From contig NZ_JAFEUL010000011.1 of NCBI RefSeq assembly GCF_016901225.1, positions 78,126 through 142,125 of the forward strand: a DNA stretch of 64,000 bases, in the 5' to 3' direction. Source of the stretch: Actibacterium sp. 188UL27-1. Its GTDB lineage: Bacteria > Pseudomonadota > Alphaproteobacteria > Rhodobacterales > Rhodobacteraceae. A program made the position numbers and the translations under genes. The number at the start of each line of letters is the position of its first letter. Position 1 is the stretch's first letter. The notes below the pieces were generated by a model. That model saw only the letters and a list, made by a program, of their open reading frames with translations, searched no databases and was not told the origin of the DNA. This document shows positions 43,704-52,672 of the stretch, piece by piece.

Positions 43704-45290
43704 ATGACACTGAATCTATTGATTCCCGAGCAGGATGACCTGAAGCCGCGGATTACCGTGTTTGGTGTGGGTGGCGCGGGCGGCAACGCCGTCAACAACA
43801 TGATCGAAAAGCAGTTGGAAGGGGTCGAGTTCGTCGTTGCGAATACTGACGCTCAGGCGCTGCAACAAAGTCGGTCTGTCGCCAAGGTTCAGATGGGTCT
43901 GAAAGTGACCGAAGGATTGGGGGCCGGGGCGCGGCCATCGGTTGGTGCGGCTGCGGCGGAAGAGACGATCGAAGAAATCGTCGACCACCTGGCGGGGGCG
44001 CATATGTGCTTTATCACGGCCGGTATGGGCGGTGGGACAGGCACGGGGGCCGCGCCTATCATCGCCCAGGCGGCGCGTGAGCTTGGTGTTCTGACTGTCG
44101 GTGTCGTGACCAAGCCGTTCCAGTTCGAAGGTGGCAAGCGGATGCGCCAGGCCGAGGAGGGCGTCGATAGCCTTCAAAAGGTCGTCGATACGCTGATCAT
44201 CATTCCCAACCAGAACCTGTTCCGGCTGGCCAATGAGAAAACGACCTTTACCGAGGCGTTCTCCATGGCCGATGATGTTCTGTATCAGGGTGTCAAGGGC
44301 GTCACCGACCTGATGGTTCGGCCTGGTCTGATCAACCTCGATTTTGCCGACGTCCGCGCCGTGATGGATGAGATGGGCAAGGCGATGATGGGCACTGGCG
44401 AGGCAGAGGGTGAAGATCGCGCCATCCAGGCCGCCGAGAAGGCCATCGCCAACCCGCTGCTCGACGAAATCAGCTTGCGCGGTGCGAAGGGTGTGTTGAT
44501 CAATATCACCGGCAGCCATGACCTGACCCTGTTTGAGTTGGACGAGGCAGCGAACCGCATCCGCGAAGAGGTTGACCACGACGCAAACATCATCGTCGGC
44601 TCCACGCTGGAGACCGAGATGGAAGGCAAGATGCGCGTAAGTGTCGTTGCCACCGGGATCGACGCCGCGGAAAAGACCAGCGATGTGCCTGTGCCGCGCC
44701 GCTCCATGGCCAAGCCCCTGGAAACCGTACTGGGAGAGGCAGAGGATGTTCCTGCCGCTGCATTGGCACCGGTTCCCGATGTTGCCGTCGCCGAGGCCGC
44801 AGTAGCGATGGTGCAGCAACCTGTGCCCCAGGCAGAAGAGCCGACATTGTTCGAGGGGATGCCACCCGCACGTCCGGCAGTTGTGGCAACGGTTCCGCAG
44901 GCAGATGATGACTTGCCGCCCCCAGCCTATCAGCCCCAGCCTGAGCCGGAGACACTCGAAGCTCCTGCCGAGATGCCGATGGAGGCCATGGCCGAGCGCC
45001 CTGCGCCCGGAACCCCGTCGCCCGAGGCATTGGCTCGCCTTCAGGCCGCTGTGGGCCGTACCAATGGCGGTGTGTCCCAGACGGCAGATGATGGCGGCGA
45101 GAGAGCAGCGCGGTTTGGTATCGGCTCCCTCATTACGCGGATGTCGGGGCAGGGGAACGAAGTTGTTCACACCATGCGTCAGCAGCCTCCGGTACAGTCC
45201 CAGCGACCGGCGCAGTATGACGAAAATGACACCGATCCGGATCAGGACCGGATCGAGATCCCAGCATTCCTGCGGCGCCAGGCCAACTGA
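43704..45290 (+). CDS. ftsZ: Tubulin-like cell-division GTPase FtsZ
   Basis: This 528-residue protein has the GTPase core at residues about 10-320 ([18 protein letters not shown], tubulin signature [25 protein letters not shown] [13 protein letters not shown]). A Pro/Glu/Ala-rich linker of about 180 residues follows, then the conserved C-terminal peptide ([13 protein letters not shown]) that binds FtsA. The long linker is usual for alphaproteobacteria. I start at [10 protein letters not shown] with GGCGGAG seven bases upstream rather than at the GTG at 43686. A strong terminator follows. Confidence 0.95.
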   Translation: MTLNLLIPEQDDLKPRITVFGVGGAGGNAVNNMIEKQLEGVEFVVANTDAQALQQSRSVAKVQMGLKVTEGLGAGARPSVGAAAAEETIEEIVDHLAGAHMCFITAGMGGGTGTGAAPIIAQAARELGVLTVGVVTKPFQFEGGKRMRQAEEGVDSLQKVVDTLIIIPNQNLFRLANEKTTFTEAFSMADDVLYQGVKGVTDLMVRPGLINLDFADVRAVMDEMGKAMMGTGEAEGEDRAIQAAEKAIANPLLDEISLRGAKGVLINITGSHDLTLFELDEAANRIREEVDHDANIIVGSTLETEMEGKMRVSVVATGIDAAEKTSDVPVPRRSMAKPLETVLGEAEDVPAAALAPVPDVAVAEAAVAMVQQPVPQAEEPTLFEGMPPARPAVVATVPQADDDLPPPAYQPQPEPETLEAPAEMPMEAMAERPAPGTPSPEALARLQAAVGRTNGGVSQTADDGGERAARFGIGSLITRMSGQGNEVVHTMRQQPPVQSQRPAQYDENDTDPDQDRIEIPAFLRRQAN

Positions 45291-45360
45291 CCCAAGACAG
45301 TAGTCTAGCCCATCAGGTTTCATCGAGCCCGGCTTAACAGGGCAACCTCCAGTCTACCTC

Positions 45361-45386
45361 ACCGCCCCTTCTGGGGCGGTTTTTTT
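45361..45386 (+). terminator. Intrinsic terminator after ftsZ
   Basis: ACCGCCCC-TTCT-GGGGCGGT (45361-45380) is a perfect 8-bp stem with a tetraloop, followed by seven T's. It lies 70 bases past the ftsZ stop and ends the division-gene transcript before lpxC. Confidence 0.93.
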
Positions 45387-45653
45387 GTTGCAAAACGGAC
45401 TCTGAAATTGTGACGCGACGACAATTCATACACGCTGTGCGAGGGTATTTTTGAAGTGATTCACGATGCCAAAACCCAGCATATACAGAGCTTTGGCGGA
45501 TATTCTTAAACGATTAAGCGAATCTTTGCCGACCTGAAAAAGGCGATGTTTCAGTGTGTCATAATGATTGAGTTGAGGTGCAGCAGGCCCCTCCATAGTT
45601 GTGAAGTTGTCGCGCGCTGCCATTTGTCCGCGACGTAAGTATGCGAGGGTCCG

Positions 45654-46574
45654 GTGCAGTCTACGTTGAAAACATCCTTCACCTTAAAAGGTGTTGGTCT
45701 CCACACAGGACGCCCGGTGACATTGAAGGTGTCTCCGGCGGCTGCCGAAATGGGTATCTGGTTCAAGCGCACGGATCGCGTTGCCGGTGATCCATATGTT
45801 CCCGCACGCTGGGACAGTGTGAAACAATCCAAGCTCTGTACATTGCTGCAGAACGCCGACGACGTTTCGATCTCTACCGTTGAGCATCTAATGGCGGCCT
45901 TTGCTGGTTGTGGAGTGCAGAACGCGTTGGTCGAAGTGTCGGGCCCCGAAATTCCGATTCTCGACGGAAGTTCCGCGCCGTTTGTCTCGGCCATTCTTAA
46001 GGCGGGCCTCCAGCGCCTTGATGAGCCACTGCGCGCGATTTCTGTCCTGCGCCCTGTCGAGGTACGTGAGGGGGTGGCCGTGGCACGGTTGACGCCAGCG
46101 GACCGCCTGACGATCCGTTTTGATATCGAATTTGAGGACAGTGCCATCGGGACCCAATCCAAGGCGTTGGACATGGCCAACGGTGCCTTTGTCCGCACCC
46201 TCTGTGACAGCCGGACTTTCTGTCGTCAGGCTGATGTTGATGCGATGCGAGAGCAGGGTCTGGCATTGGGCGGGACGATGAAGAACGCCGTCGTCGTGGA
46301 TGGCGACAAGATTTTGACCCCGGGAGGGTTACGCCACGCAGATGAGCCGGTGCGCCACAAGATGCTTGATGCGCTTGGTGACTTGGCTTTGGCCGGTGGC
46401 CCGATCCTAGGCACCTACGAAGGCGTGCGCGCCGGACACGCCATGACCAACCGGTTGTTGCATGCCCTTTTTGCCGATCCGCGCAACTATGAGTGGATGT
46501 CCTGCGGGCCGGAAACCATTGCGCGTCTGCCGGGTGTCGGTGTTCGGGTGGCGGACCTGCCCGCCGTTGCGTGA
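45654..46574 (+). CDS. lpxC: UDP-3-O-acyl-N-acetylglucosamine deacetylase LpxC
   Basis: This 306-residue zinc enzyme catalyses the committed step of lipid A synthesis. It contains TLKGVGLHTGRPV, the zinc ligand His in SISTVEHLMAAFAG, the VSGPEIPILDGSSAPF strand, and the HKMLDALGDLAL segment bearing further His and Asp ligands, and ends with a GHAMTNRLLHALF helix. The start is GTG at 45654 (MQSTLKTSFTLKG). A 270-base gap from the ftsZ terminator should hold its own promoter. The order ftsZ-lpxC is conserved across proteobacteria. Confidence 0.94.
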   Translation: MQSTLKTSFTLKGVGLHTGRPVTLKVSPAAAEMGIWFKRTDRVAGDPYVPARWDSVKQSKLCTLLQNADDVSISTVEHLMAAFAGCGVQNALVEVSGPEIPILDGSSAPFVSAILKAGLQRLDEPLRAISVLRPVEVREGVAVARLTPADRLTIRFDIEFEDSAIGTQSKALDMANGAFVRTLCDSRTFCRQADVDAMREQGLALGGTMKNAVVVDGDKILTPGGLRHADEPVRHKMLDALGDLALAGGPILGTYEGVRAGHAMTNRLLHALFADPRNYEWMSCGPETIARLPGVGVRVADLPAVA

Positions 46575-46701
46575 GGCACCAGCAACACGCTGAAAAGGCG
46601 CGCTATCTTTTGCCGTTTTGCCCCCCAATTTTCTATGCTAACACCCGAAAGGCGGCTGGGTCATGTGGTGGTCCGGCATCACGGTTATGAGGTTGGCACG
46701 C

Positions 46702-47553
46702 ATGGTATCGGGCAGATCACGGTCGAAACTGGTCGGACTTCTGCTGGCAACGGCTGTGGCGGCCGGATGCGGCGGGGCTCGGGACGGTGTCAGCCGCGGC
46801 AAGCCCAACCTCGAAGCTTTCACTGCCGAACAAATCTTTGAACGCGGTGAATTTGAACTGGCCACGAATTCGCCTGATCGAGCGGCAGAGTTCTTTGGTG
46901 AGGTAGAACGGCTCTATCCATACTCAGAATGGGCCAAACGCGCGCTGATCATGCAGGCCTTCGCGTTTCATAAAGACACCGATTATGAAAACAGCCGCGC
47001 GGCAGCACAACGTTACATTGATTTCTATCCGGCTGATGAAGATGCGGCCTACGCGCAATATCTGCTCGCGCTCAGCTACTATGATCAGATTGATGAGGTG
47101 GGTCGCGATCAAGGCCTGACCTTCCAGGCGCTACAGTCGTTGCGGACCGTGATCGAGCGGTATCCCGATAGCGAATATGCCCGATCGTCGATTCTCAAGT
47201 TTGACCTCGCCTTCAGCCATCTGGCCGCCAAGGAGATGGAGATTGGGCGATATTATCTGCGCCGTGATCACTTCCCCGCCGCCATCAATCGGTTCCGCGT
47301 CGTGATCGAAGAGTTTCAGACCACCGAACACACGGCCGAGGCGCTGCACCGTCTGGTTGAGGCTTACCTGTCCTTAGGTTTGGAACCCGAAGCACAGACT
47401 GCCGCAGCGATCCTGGCTTACAATTTCCAAAGCACGGATTGGTATCAGGACAGCTATCGCCTTTTGGTCCAGCGCGGCCTCACAGCCGAAGCCAAAGGTG
47501 ACGGCTGGTTGCGCCAGGTTTATCGCCAGATGATTCAGGGTAAGTGGATCTGA
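46702..47553 (+). CDS. bamD: Outer-membrane assembly lipoprotein BamD
   Basis: This protein of about 283 residues has a lipoprotein signal (KLVGLLLATAVAAGC, lipidation on Cys) and five TPR-like helical repeats (YPYSEWAKRALIMQAFAFH, YPADEDAAYAQYLLALSYY, YPDSEYARSSILKFDLA). It is the essential BamA partner for outer-membrane protein insertion. In-frame ATGs occur at 46663, 46687 and 46702; I choose 46702 because GAGG lies nine bases before it. It lies between lpxC and recN, the usual place in this group. Confidence 0.92.
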   Translation: MVSGRSRSKLVGLLLATAVAAGCGGARDGVSRGKPNLEAFTAEQIFERGEFELATNSPDRAAEFFGEVERLYPYSEWAKRALIMQAFAFHKDTDYENSRAAAQRYIDFYPADEDAAYAQYLLALSYYDQIDEVGRDQGLTFQALQSLRTVIERYPDSEYARSSILKFDLAFSHLAAKEMEIGRYYLRRDHFPAAINRFRVVIEEFQTTEHTAEALHRLVEAYLSLGLEPEAQTAAAILAYNFQSTDWYQDSYRLLVQRGLTAEAKGDGWLRQVYRQMIQGKWI

Positions 47554-47598
47554 TCCTCTGGGGTTTCGTTCGAACAGCAGGGTGGGTGAGGGTGTGCC

Positions 47599-49248
47599 AT
47601 GCTGCGCGGTCTTGAAATCCGCGATCTTCTGATTATTGACCGGCTGGATCTGCAGTTTCAGCCGGGCCTGAACGTGTTGACTGGTGAGACGGGGGCGGGC
47701 AAATCCATCCTATTGGACGCTTTGGGGTTCGTGCTCGGCTGGCGTGGTCGGGCTGAATTGGTCCGCAGCGGCGCTAACCAGGGGGAGGTGACCGCGTGGT
47801 TTGACCTGCCCTCCGGCCATCCGGCCCATCATGTTTTGGAAGAGGCGGGTCTGTCTGCCGACGGTGACCTCATCCTGCGCCGCGTAAACACAGCCGATGG
47901 CCGCAAAACGGCCTGGATCAATGACCGTCGCTGTTCAGGCGAGGTTCTGCGCGCGCTTTCCGCTGTTCTGGTGGAATTGCACGGACAACATGACGATCGC
48001 GGCTTGCTGAACATCAACGGACACCGCGCGCTGCTTGACGCTTTTGCCGGTTCGGGGGCCGCGCAGACGGCCACCCGCGCGGCATGGCGTGCTTTATCCG
48101 CGGCCCAGGCCGCTTTGGGGGCCGCTCGGGCAGAGGCAGAAAGCCTGCGCGCCGAAGAAGAATTCCTGCGCCACGCCGTGGTTGAGTTGGGCAAGCTGGA
48201 CCCGCAACAGGGTGAAGAGGCCGAATTGGATGCCCGCCGCCGCGCCATGCAGGCGGGCAATCGGGTCCGCGAAGATATTGCCAAAGCCTATAACGCGCTG
48301 TCATTAGACGGGGCCGAGGGGCAGTTGGGCGATGCCATCCGTTGGCTCGAAGCAGCATCAGACGCTGTTGAGGGGCGGCTCGACGCCCCGCTCGATGCCT
48401 TGGCGCGTGCGCTGGATGCCCTCGGGGAGGCGGAACATGGCGTTGCAGGGTGCCTGGACGCGCTTTCCTTTGACCCCCATGAATTGGAGCGGGTCGAGGA
48501 GCGTCTGTTCGCGATCCGCGCCCTGGCGCGCAAACATGATGTCGCGCCAGATGATCTTGGCACGTTCGCGACTGATCTGCGCACGCGGCTGGAGGCGCTG
48601 GACAACAGCACCAATCGCGAGGCGGGATTACAGCAGGCCCTGGATGCCGCTCAGATCACTTATGACCATGCTGCCGGGGCTCTGACCAAAGTCCGCCAGA
48701 CTGCCGCCGCAAGACTGGATAAAGCCATGGCCACCGAACTCGCCCCGCTCAAGATGGAGCGGGCAATCTTTGCCACCAAAATGTCGAGAGCAACACCCGG
48801 ACCGGACGGCGTCGATGAAGTGGCTTTCACTGTCGCGACCAATCCGGGCGCCCCTGCCGGCCCGCTCAACAAGATCGCCTCTGGAGGGGAGTTGTCGCGC
48901 TTTCTTCTGGCTTTGAAGGTCTGTCTCACGGCTCAAACCGACGGTCTTACGCTAATCTTCGACGAAATTGACCGGGGCGTTGGCGGCGCCACGGCAGATG
49001 CTGTCGGGCGCCGCCTAAAGTCCCTGGCATCCGATGCTCAGATCCTGGTGGTCACGCACTCCCCACAGGTTGCCGCACTGGGTAACCACCATTGGCGCGT
49101 CGAAAAGCAGGTCCAGAACGATCAGACAACCTCGACCGTAGTGCCGCTGGCCCCTGATGACCGGATCACGGAACTGGCGCGCATGCTGGCCGGTGACACT
49201 ATAACGGATGCCGCAAGGGCAGCCGCAAAAGCTCTTCTCTCGGGTTGA
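47599..49248 (+). CDS. recN: DNA repair ATPase RecN
   Basis: This 549-residue SMC-like protein has an N-terminal ATPase half (MLRGLEIRDLLIIDRLDLQF, GETGAGKSILLDALGF), two coiled-coil arms around residues 150-370 with a short hinge, and a C-terminal half (IASGGELSRFLLALK signature, LIFDEIDRGVGGATADAVG Walker B, VVTHSPQVAALG). It takes part in double-strand break repair. It starts 45 bases after bamD and is followed by a 34-bp inverted repeat. Confidence 0.94.
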   Translation: MLRGLEIRDLLIIDRLDLQFQPGLNVLTGETGAGKSILLDALGFVLGWRGRAELVRSGANQGEVTAWFDLPSGHPAHHVLEEAGLSADGDLILRRVNTADGRKTAWINDRRCSGEVLRALSAVLVELHGQHDDRGLLNINGHRALLDAFAGSGAAQTATRAAWRALSAAQAALGAARAEAESLRAEEEFLRHAVVELGKLDPQQGEEAELDARRRAMQAGNRVREDIAKAYNALSLDGAEGQLGDAIRWLEAASDAVEGRLDAPLDALARALDALGEAEHGVAGCLDALSFDPHELERVEERLFAIRALARKHDVAPDDLGTFATDLRTRLEALDNSTNREAGLQQALDAAQITYDHAAGALTKVRQTAAARLDKAMATELAPLKMERAIFATKMSRATPGPDGVDEVAFTVATNPGAPAGPLNKIASGGELSRFLLALKVCLTAQTDGLTLIFDEIDRGVGGATADAVGRRLKSLASDAQILVVTHSPQVAALGNHHWRVEKQVQNDQTTSTVVPLAPDDRITELARMLAGDTITDAARAAAKALLSG

Positions 49249-49269
49249 GCAAAAAGCGCATCCGATCCC

Positions 49270-49371
49270 TCATCATGTGTCTGAAAATATCCCCGCCGGA
49301 GGCGCAAAATCTATCCCTTGCGCCATTTGATTTTAGTGCCTCCGGCGGGGATATTTTCAGACACATGATGA
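49270..49371. terminator. 34-bp perfect inverted repeat after recN
   Basis: Arms 49270-49303 and 49338-49371 are exact reverse complements over 34 bases, with a 34-base loop. Each arm contains the dispersed AATATCCCCGCCGGAGGC unit, here in two opposed copies. It begins 22 bases after the recN stop and would form a very stable stem in RNA, so it likely ends or protects the recN transcript. Confidence 0.8.
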
Positions 49372-49635
49372 CAGTGGTTTAGACATCGATCAGGCGCCGA
49401 AGATCTGCCTTGAAATGGGGGCTGGTGTGGAACCCTGGCTAAAAATCGCCATTACCGGTGTGACAGGCACTTTCGAAGAAAATCACGCCATCAGAGATCA
49501 CCCGGAGTTTAATCGTATCTCCGAGTACTGGCACGATACGGGTCTGCTGCGCGGAGCGTCCGACCATAGTTTTGTTGAAATGCGCCCCCGCTTGCCGCAA
49601 GCTGAGCCTCCATCTAAAATCTGGGAGGAATGACG
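49372..49635. other. Gap between the recN hairpin and the RHH gene
   Basis: A 72-codon plus-strand frame (49415-49633) and an overlapping minus frame (49439-49666) are open but match nothing I know and have no ribosome site. I see no RNA gene. A promoter for the RHH-VOC-GMC genes probably lies here. Confidence 0.35.
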
Positions 49636-49920
49636 ATGTGTCAGATCTTCGCTGGCCAGGACCCATCCAATTATGAACCGACCACCCGTCGATTGCGGCT
49701 CAACGGCCAATCGACCAGCATCCGGTTGGAACAATCCTATTGGGATATCCTCGATACCATTGCCGCCGCCGAAGGCATCACGACGCCGGCCTTTGTGTCA
49801 AAACTCCATGCCGAGGTGCTGGAACTGCGGGGCGAGGCGCCGAATTTCACTTCGCTTTTGCGCTGTGCCTGCTTGATCCACCAGGGTCAGGCCGTGCCCC
49901 AGCCCCTGGCGGCTGAATAA
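49636..49920 (+). CDS. Ribbon-helix-helix (RHH_4-type) protein
   Basis: This 94-residue protein starts MCQIFAGQDPSNYEPTTR and contains RRLRLNGQSTSIRLEQSYWDIL, the RHH_4 ribbon-helix-helix core found in many Rhodobacteraceae, then FTSLLRCACLIHQG. It is probably a small DNA-binding regulator; the target is unknown. I start at 49636, seven bases after GGAGGA, rather than at the ATG six bases earlier, which is too close to that site. It precedes the VOC gene by 91 bases. Confidence 0.75.
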   Translation: MCQIFAGQDPSNYEPTTRRLRLNGQSTSIRLEQSYWDILDTIAAAEGITTPAFVSKLHAEVLELRGEAPNFTSLLRCACLIHQGQAVPQPLAAE

Positions 49921-50011
49921 AAGCGCGATGTAGTACCCGGTTACTACCACGGGGCATATACCGGCCACACAATCATGAGGCGACGTCACAAAGGCGCGCT
50001 GGGAGGAGATT

Positions 50012-50407
50012 GTGGCCAAAGCGATCCACGCGATGCTGCGCGTGCTCGAAGAAGCGCGTTCTGTTGCGTTTTACAAAACGGCATTTGATCTGGATGTGGC
50101 CGATCGGCTGGATTTTGACGATTTCACGCTGCTGTATCTTAGTAATGTCGAAACAAGGTTCGAGCTGGAACTGACAGTCAACAAAGGCCAGACTGAACCT
50201 TACGATCTGGGCGATGGCTACGGGCATATGGCCTTTAGCGTCAGCGATCTCGATGTCGAACATCAACGCTTTAGCCAGGCGGGATTGAACCCCCGCAAAA
50301 TTGTCGAATTCAACCGCGACGGCACTTTGCTGGCGCGGTTTTTCTTTGTGGCCGATCCGGATGGTTACCAGATCGAGGTGCTGCAGCGGCATGGCCGCTA
50401 CCAATGA
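50012..50407 (+). CDS. VOC-superfamily protein (glyoxalase I-like)
   Basis: This 131-residue protein has two beta-alpha-beta-beta-beta modules: AIHAMLRVLEEARSVAFYKTAF, then YGHMAFSVSDLDVEH and FFFVADPDGYQIEVLQ. Metal-site candidates are His6, Glu near 52 (in RFELELTV), His71 and Glu123, the glyoxalase I pattern. The start is GTG after GGAGG. Its stop overlaps the following Tat subunit gene by four bases, so it belongs to the dehydrogenase operon. It may act on a methylglyoxal-like by-product (inference); lactoylglutathione lyase is the likeliest call. Confidence 0.8.
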   Translation: MAKAIHAMLRVLEEARSVAFYKTAFDLDVADRLDFDDFTLLYLSNVETRFELELTVNKGQTEPYDLGDGYGHMAFSVSDLDVEHQRFSQAGLNPRKIVEFNRDGTLLARFFFVADPDGYQIEVLQRHGRYQ

Positions 50408-50940
50408 AACGGGAGGATAACATGCTGGAGGAACGGCAAAAACTGACACGGCGGACCTTGCTGTCGCGCGGTGTCGCGGCAGGTGCTGCGTTCATCGTGG
50501 GCACGGGGTTTGTGACGGGACGCGATGCGGCCTGGGCGATGGAACTGGAGCATCTTCAACCAACTACCATGGCCACGCTTATCCAGATGGCGCGCGATAT
50601 CTATCCCCATGACCATGTGGCGGATGCGTTCTACGCTGCCGCCGTCAAAGGCTATGACGATGCTGAAAGGGCACCTATCATCGAGACCGGGATTGCCGGT
50701 CTGGACGCCGCTGCCCAAGGCGCAGGCTTTGCCAGCTACCTTGCCACCGGGTGGGAGCGGGACCGCGTCGACCTGCTGCGCGCGATGGAAGACAGCGCGT
50801 TTTTCCAGACCGTGCGCGGCGGGCTCGTCACCGGGCTTTATAACCAAAAGGCGGTCTGGCCGCTCTTTGGATATGAGGGCGAGAGCTACTCCAAAGGTGG
50901 CTATATCGACCGCGGTTTTGACGACATCACTTGGGTTTAA
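50404..50940 (+). CDS. Tat-exported small subunit of GMC dehydrogenase (gluconate 2-DH subunit 3-like)
   Basis: This 178-residue protein has a twin-arginine signal (LTRRTLLSRGVAAGAAFIVG) and a mature part with MATLIQMARDIYPHDHVAD and FQTVRGGLVTGLYNQKAVWPLFGY, typical of the small subunit family of membrane-bound GMC dehydrogenases. The small subunit carries the export signal and escorts the flavoprotein across the membrane folded. It precedes the GMC gene by 15 bases. An internal ATG at 50422 is an alternative start with GGAGG nearby. Confidence 0.82.
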   Translation: MKREDNMLEERQKLTRRTLLSRGVAAGAAFIVGTGFVTGRDAAWAMELEHLQPTTMATLIQMARDIYPHDHVADAFYAAAVKGYDDAERAPIIETGIAGLDAAAQGAGFASYLATGWERDRVDLLRAMEDSAFFQTVRGGLVTGLYNQKAVWPLFGYEGESYSKGGYIDRGFDDITWV

Positions 50941-50955
50941 GAGGAGGACGGCACC

Positions 50956-52524
50956 ATGACGGCACCATTTGACCTCAACGACGACCAGGTTGTCGTGATC
51001 ATCGGAACCGGCGCAGGCGGCGGTGTTCTGGCCAATGAACTGGCCCAGAAAGGCGTACATGTCGTGGCTCTGGAGGCTGGCGGACGCCACCTGCCACAAG
51101 ACTACATCAACGACGAATGGGACAGTTTCGGGCAACTGGCCTGGCTTGATGCGCGCACAACATCGGGCGACTGGCGCGTGGCCAAAGACTTCAGCGGTCT
51201 GCCCGCCTGGATCGTTAAGGCTGTGGGCGGCACCACGACCCATTGGGCGGGGGCCAGCTTGCGCTTTCAGGATCATGAATGGAAGGCAGCCACGACATAC
51301 GGCCCTGTCCAAGGCGCCAATCTGCTCGACTGGCCTATCGATCCGGCGGAAATGGCCCCGTATTATGACAAGGCGGAAGACAAGCTGGGCGTTACCCGGA
51401 CCGGCGGCCGCGACGGATTGCCTGGCAACAACAATTACAAGGTCTTCGAGGCTGGCGCCAAGGCATTGGGTTATAAACAGGTTCATACGGGCCGCATGGC
51501 CATCAACTCTGCCGATGGCGACCGTGTGGCCTGCAAGCAGACTGGGTTTTGCTTTCAGGGCTGCAAATGGGGGGCCAAATGGTCGTCGGCTTATACTGAC
51601 ATCCCCCAAGGTGAGGCGACTGGCAACCTGGAAGTGCGCGACCGCGCCCATGTGCTGAAGATCGAACATGATGACAGTGGCAGAGTCACAGGCGTGCTTT
51701 ACGCGGATGCCGATGGCAATCAGCATCTGCAAAAGGCACGGGTGGTCTGCGTGGCGGGCAACTCGATTGAAAGCCCGCGGTTGCTGCTGAACTCTGCCTC
51801 AAACATGTTCCCCGACGGGCTCGCCAATTCTTCGGGTCAGGTCGGGCGCAACTACATGCGGCACATGACAGGCTCGGTCTATGCGATGTTCGACAAACCG
51901 GTGAAGATGTGGCGCGGTACCACCATGGCTGGCATCATTCAGGATGAAAGCCGCCATGACCCCAGCCGTGGCTTTGTCGGTGGGTACGAGTTGGAAACGC
52001 TGGCCTTGGGCTTGCCGTTCATGGCGGCCTTCCTTGATCCCGGCGGATGGGGGCGCGAGTTCACCACCGCCTTGGAGGGATATGAAAACATGGCAGGCAT
52101 GTGGATCGTGGGAGAGGATATGCCCCAGGAAACCAACCGCATCACCCTAAACCACGATGTGAAAGACCAATACGGATTGCCCGCCCCGAATGTGCATTTC
52201 GACGATCACCCAAACGATGTCGCAATGCGCAACCATGCCTATGGGCAGGGTATGGCAGTTTATGAGGCGGTTGGGGCGACGCGTGTCTTTCCGACGCCGC
52301 CTTATCCGTCAACGCATAATCTGGGCACCAACCGAATGTCGGAAAACCCGCGGGACGGCGTGGTCAACAAGTGGGGCCAAACCCACGATATCGCGAACCT
52401 CTTCGTCTCAGACGGGTCGCAATTCACAACCGGGGCGGCAGAGAACCCCACCCTCACCATCGTGGCGCTGGCCATTCGCCAGGCGGACCATATCGCCGCA
52501 GAACTGGGGCGTGGCACCCTATAA
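50956..52524 (+). CDS. GMC-family FAD-dependent dehydrogenase
   Basis: This 522-residue flavoprotein has the FAD-binding IIGTGAGGGVLANELAQKG, the AVGGTTTHWAGASLRF signature, the Cys-rich CKQTGFCFQGCKWGAKW stretch and the C-terminal catalytic/FAD segment LFVSDGSQFTTGAAENPTLT. It resembles large subunits of gluconate, sorbitol or fructose dehydrogenases. It has no signal peptide, so export would rely on the Tat subunit encoded just upstream. The substrate is not readable; a sugar, sugar acid or polyol is likely. Electrons probably pass to the cytochrome c encoded at 53920. Confidence 0.85.
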   Translation: MTAPFDLNDDQVVVIIGTGAGGGVLANELAQKGVHVVALEAGGRHLPQDYINDEWDSFGQLAWLDARTTSGDWRVAKDFSGLPAWIVKAVGGTTTHWAGASLRFQDHEWKAATTYGPVQGANLLDWPIDPAEMAPYYDKAEDKLGVTRTGGRDGLPGNNNYKVFEAGAKALGYKQVHTGRMAINSADGDRVACKQTGFCFQGCKWGAKWSSAYTDIPQGEATGNLEVRDRAHVLKIEHDDSGRVTGVLYADADGNQHLQKARVVCVAGNSIESPRLLLNSASNMFPDGLANSSGQVGRNYMRHMTGSVYAMFDKPVKMWRGTTMAGIIQDESRHDPSRGFVGGYELETLALGLPFMAAFLDPGGWGREFTTALEGYENMAGMWIVGEDMPQETNRITLNHDVKDQYGLPAPNVHFDDHPNDVAMRNHAYGQGMAVYEAVGATRVFPTPPYPSTHNLGTNRMSENPRDGVVNKWGQTHDIANLFVSDGSQFTTGAAENPTLTIVALAIRQADHIAAELGRGTL

Positions 52525-52672
52525 GAGCAGACTTGCGGAGCGTCACCTGACCGCCTCGCAGGGATCTATCTGTGACTGAATGCGCGATTTTTCCGAGTAT
52601 GTGGCGGCGCCACGGGTTTCGGGGGCTGCGAGCCAGCCTGCCAACAGACCAACGCAAACTGGGAGGATCACC

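Noticed and set aside
43716..45323. 535-codon minus-strand frame opposite ftsZ
   Set aside because: Almost exact antisense of ftsZ; typical reverse-strand shadow in high-GC coding DNA.
45480..45530. CtrA-like box upstream of lpxC
   Set aside because: The CTTAATCGTTTAAG palindrome has TTAA elements with the wrong spacing for TTAA-N7-TTAA.
45426..45623. 65-codon minus frame upstream of lpxC
   Set aside because: No ribosome site or relatives recognised; lies in the promoter region between the ftsZ terminator and lpxC.
49415..49633. 72-codon plus frame before the RHH gene
   Set aside because: No ribosome site, random-looking residues and an equally open antisense frame; kept only as a remark on the gap.
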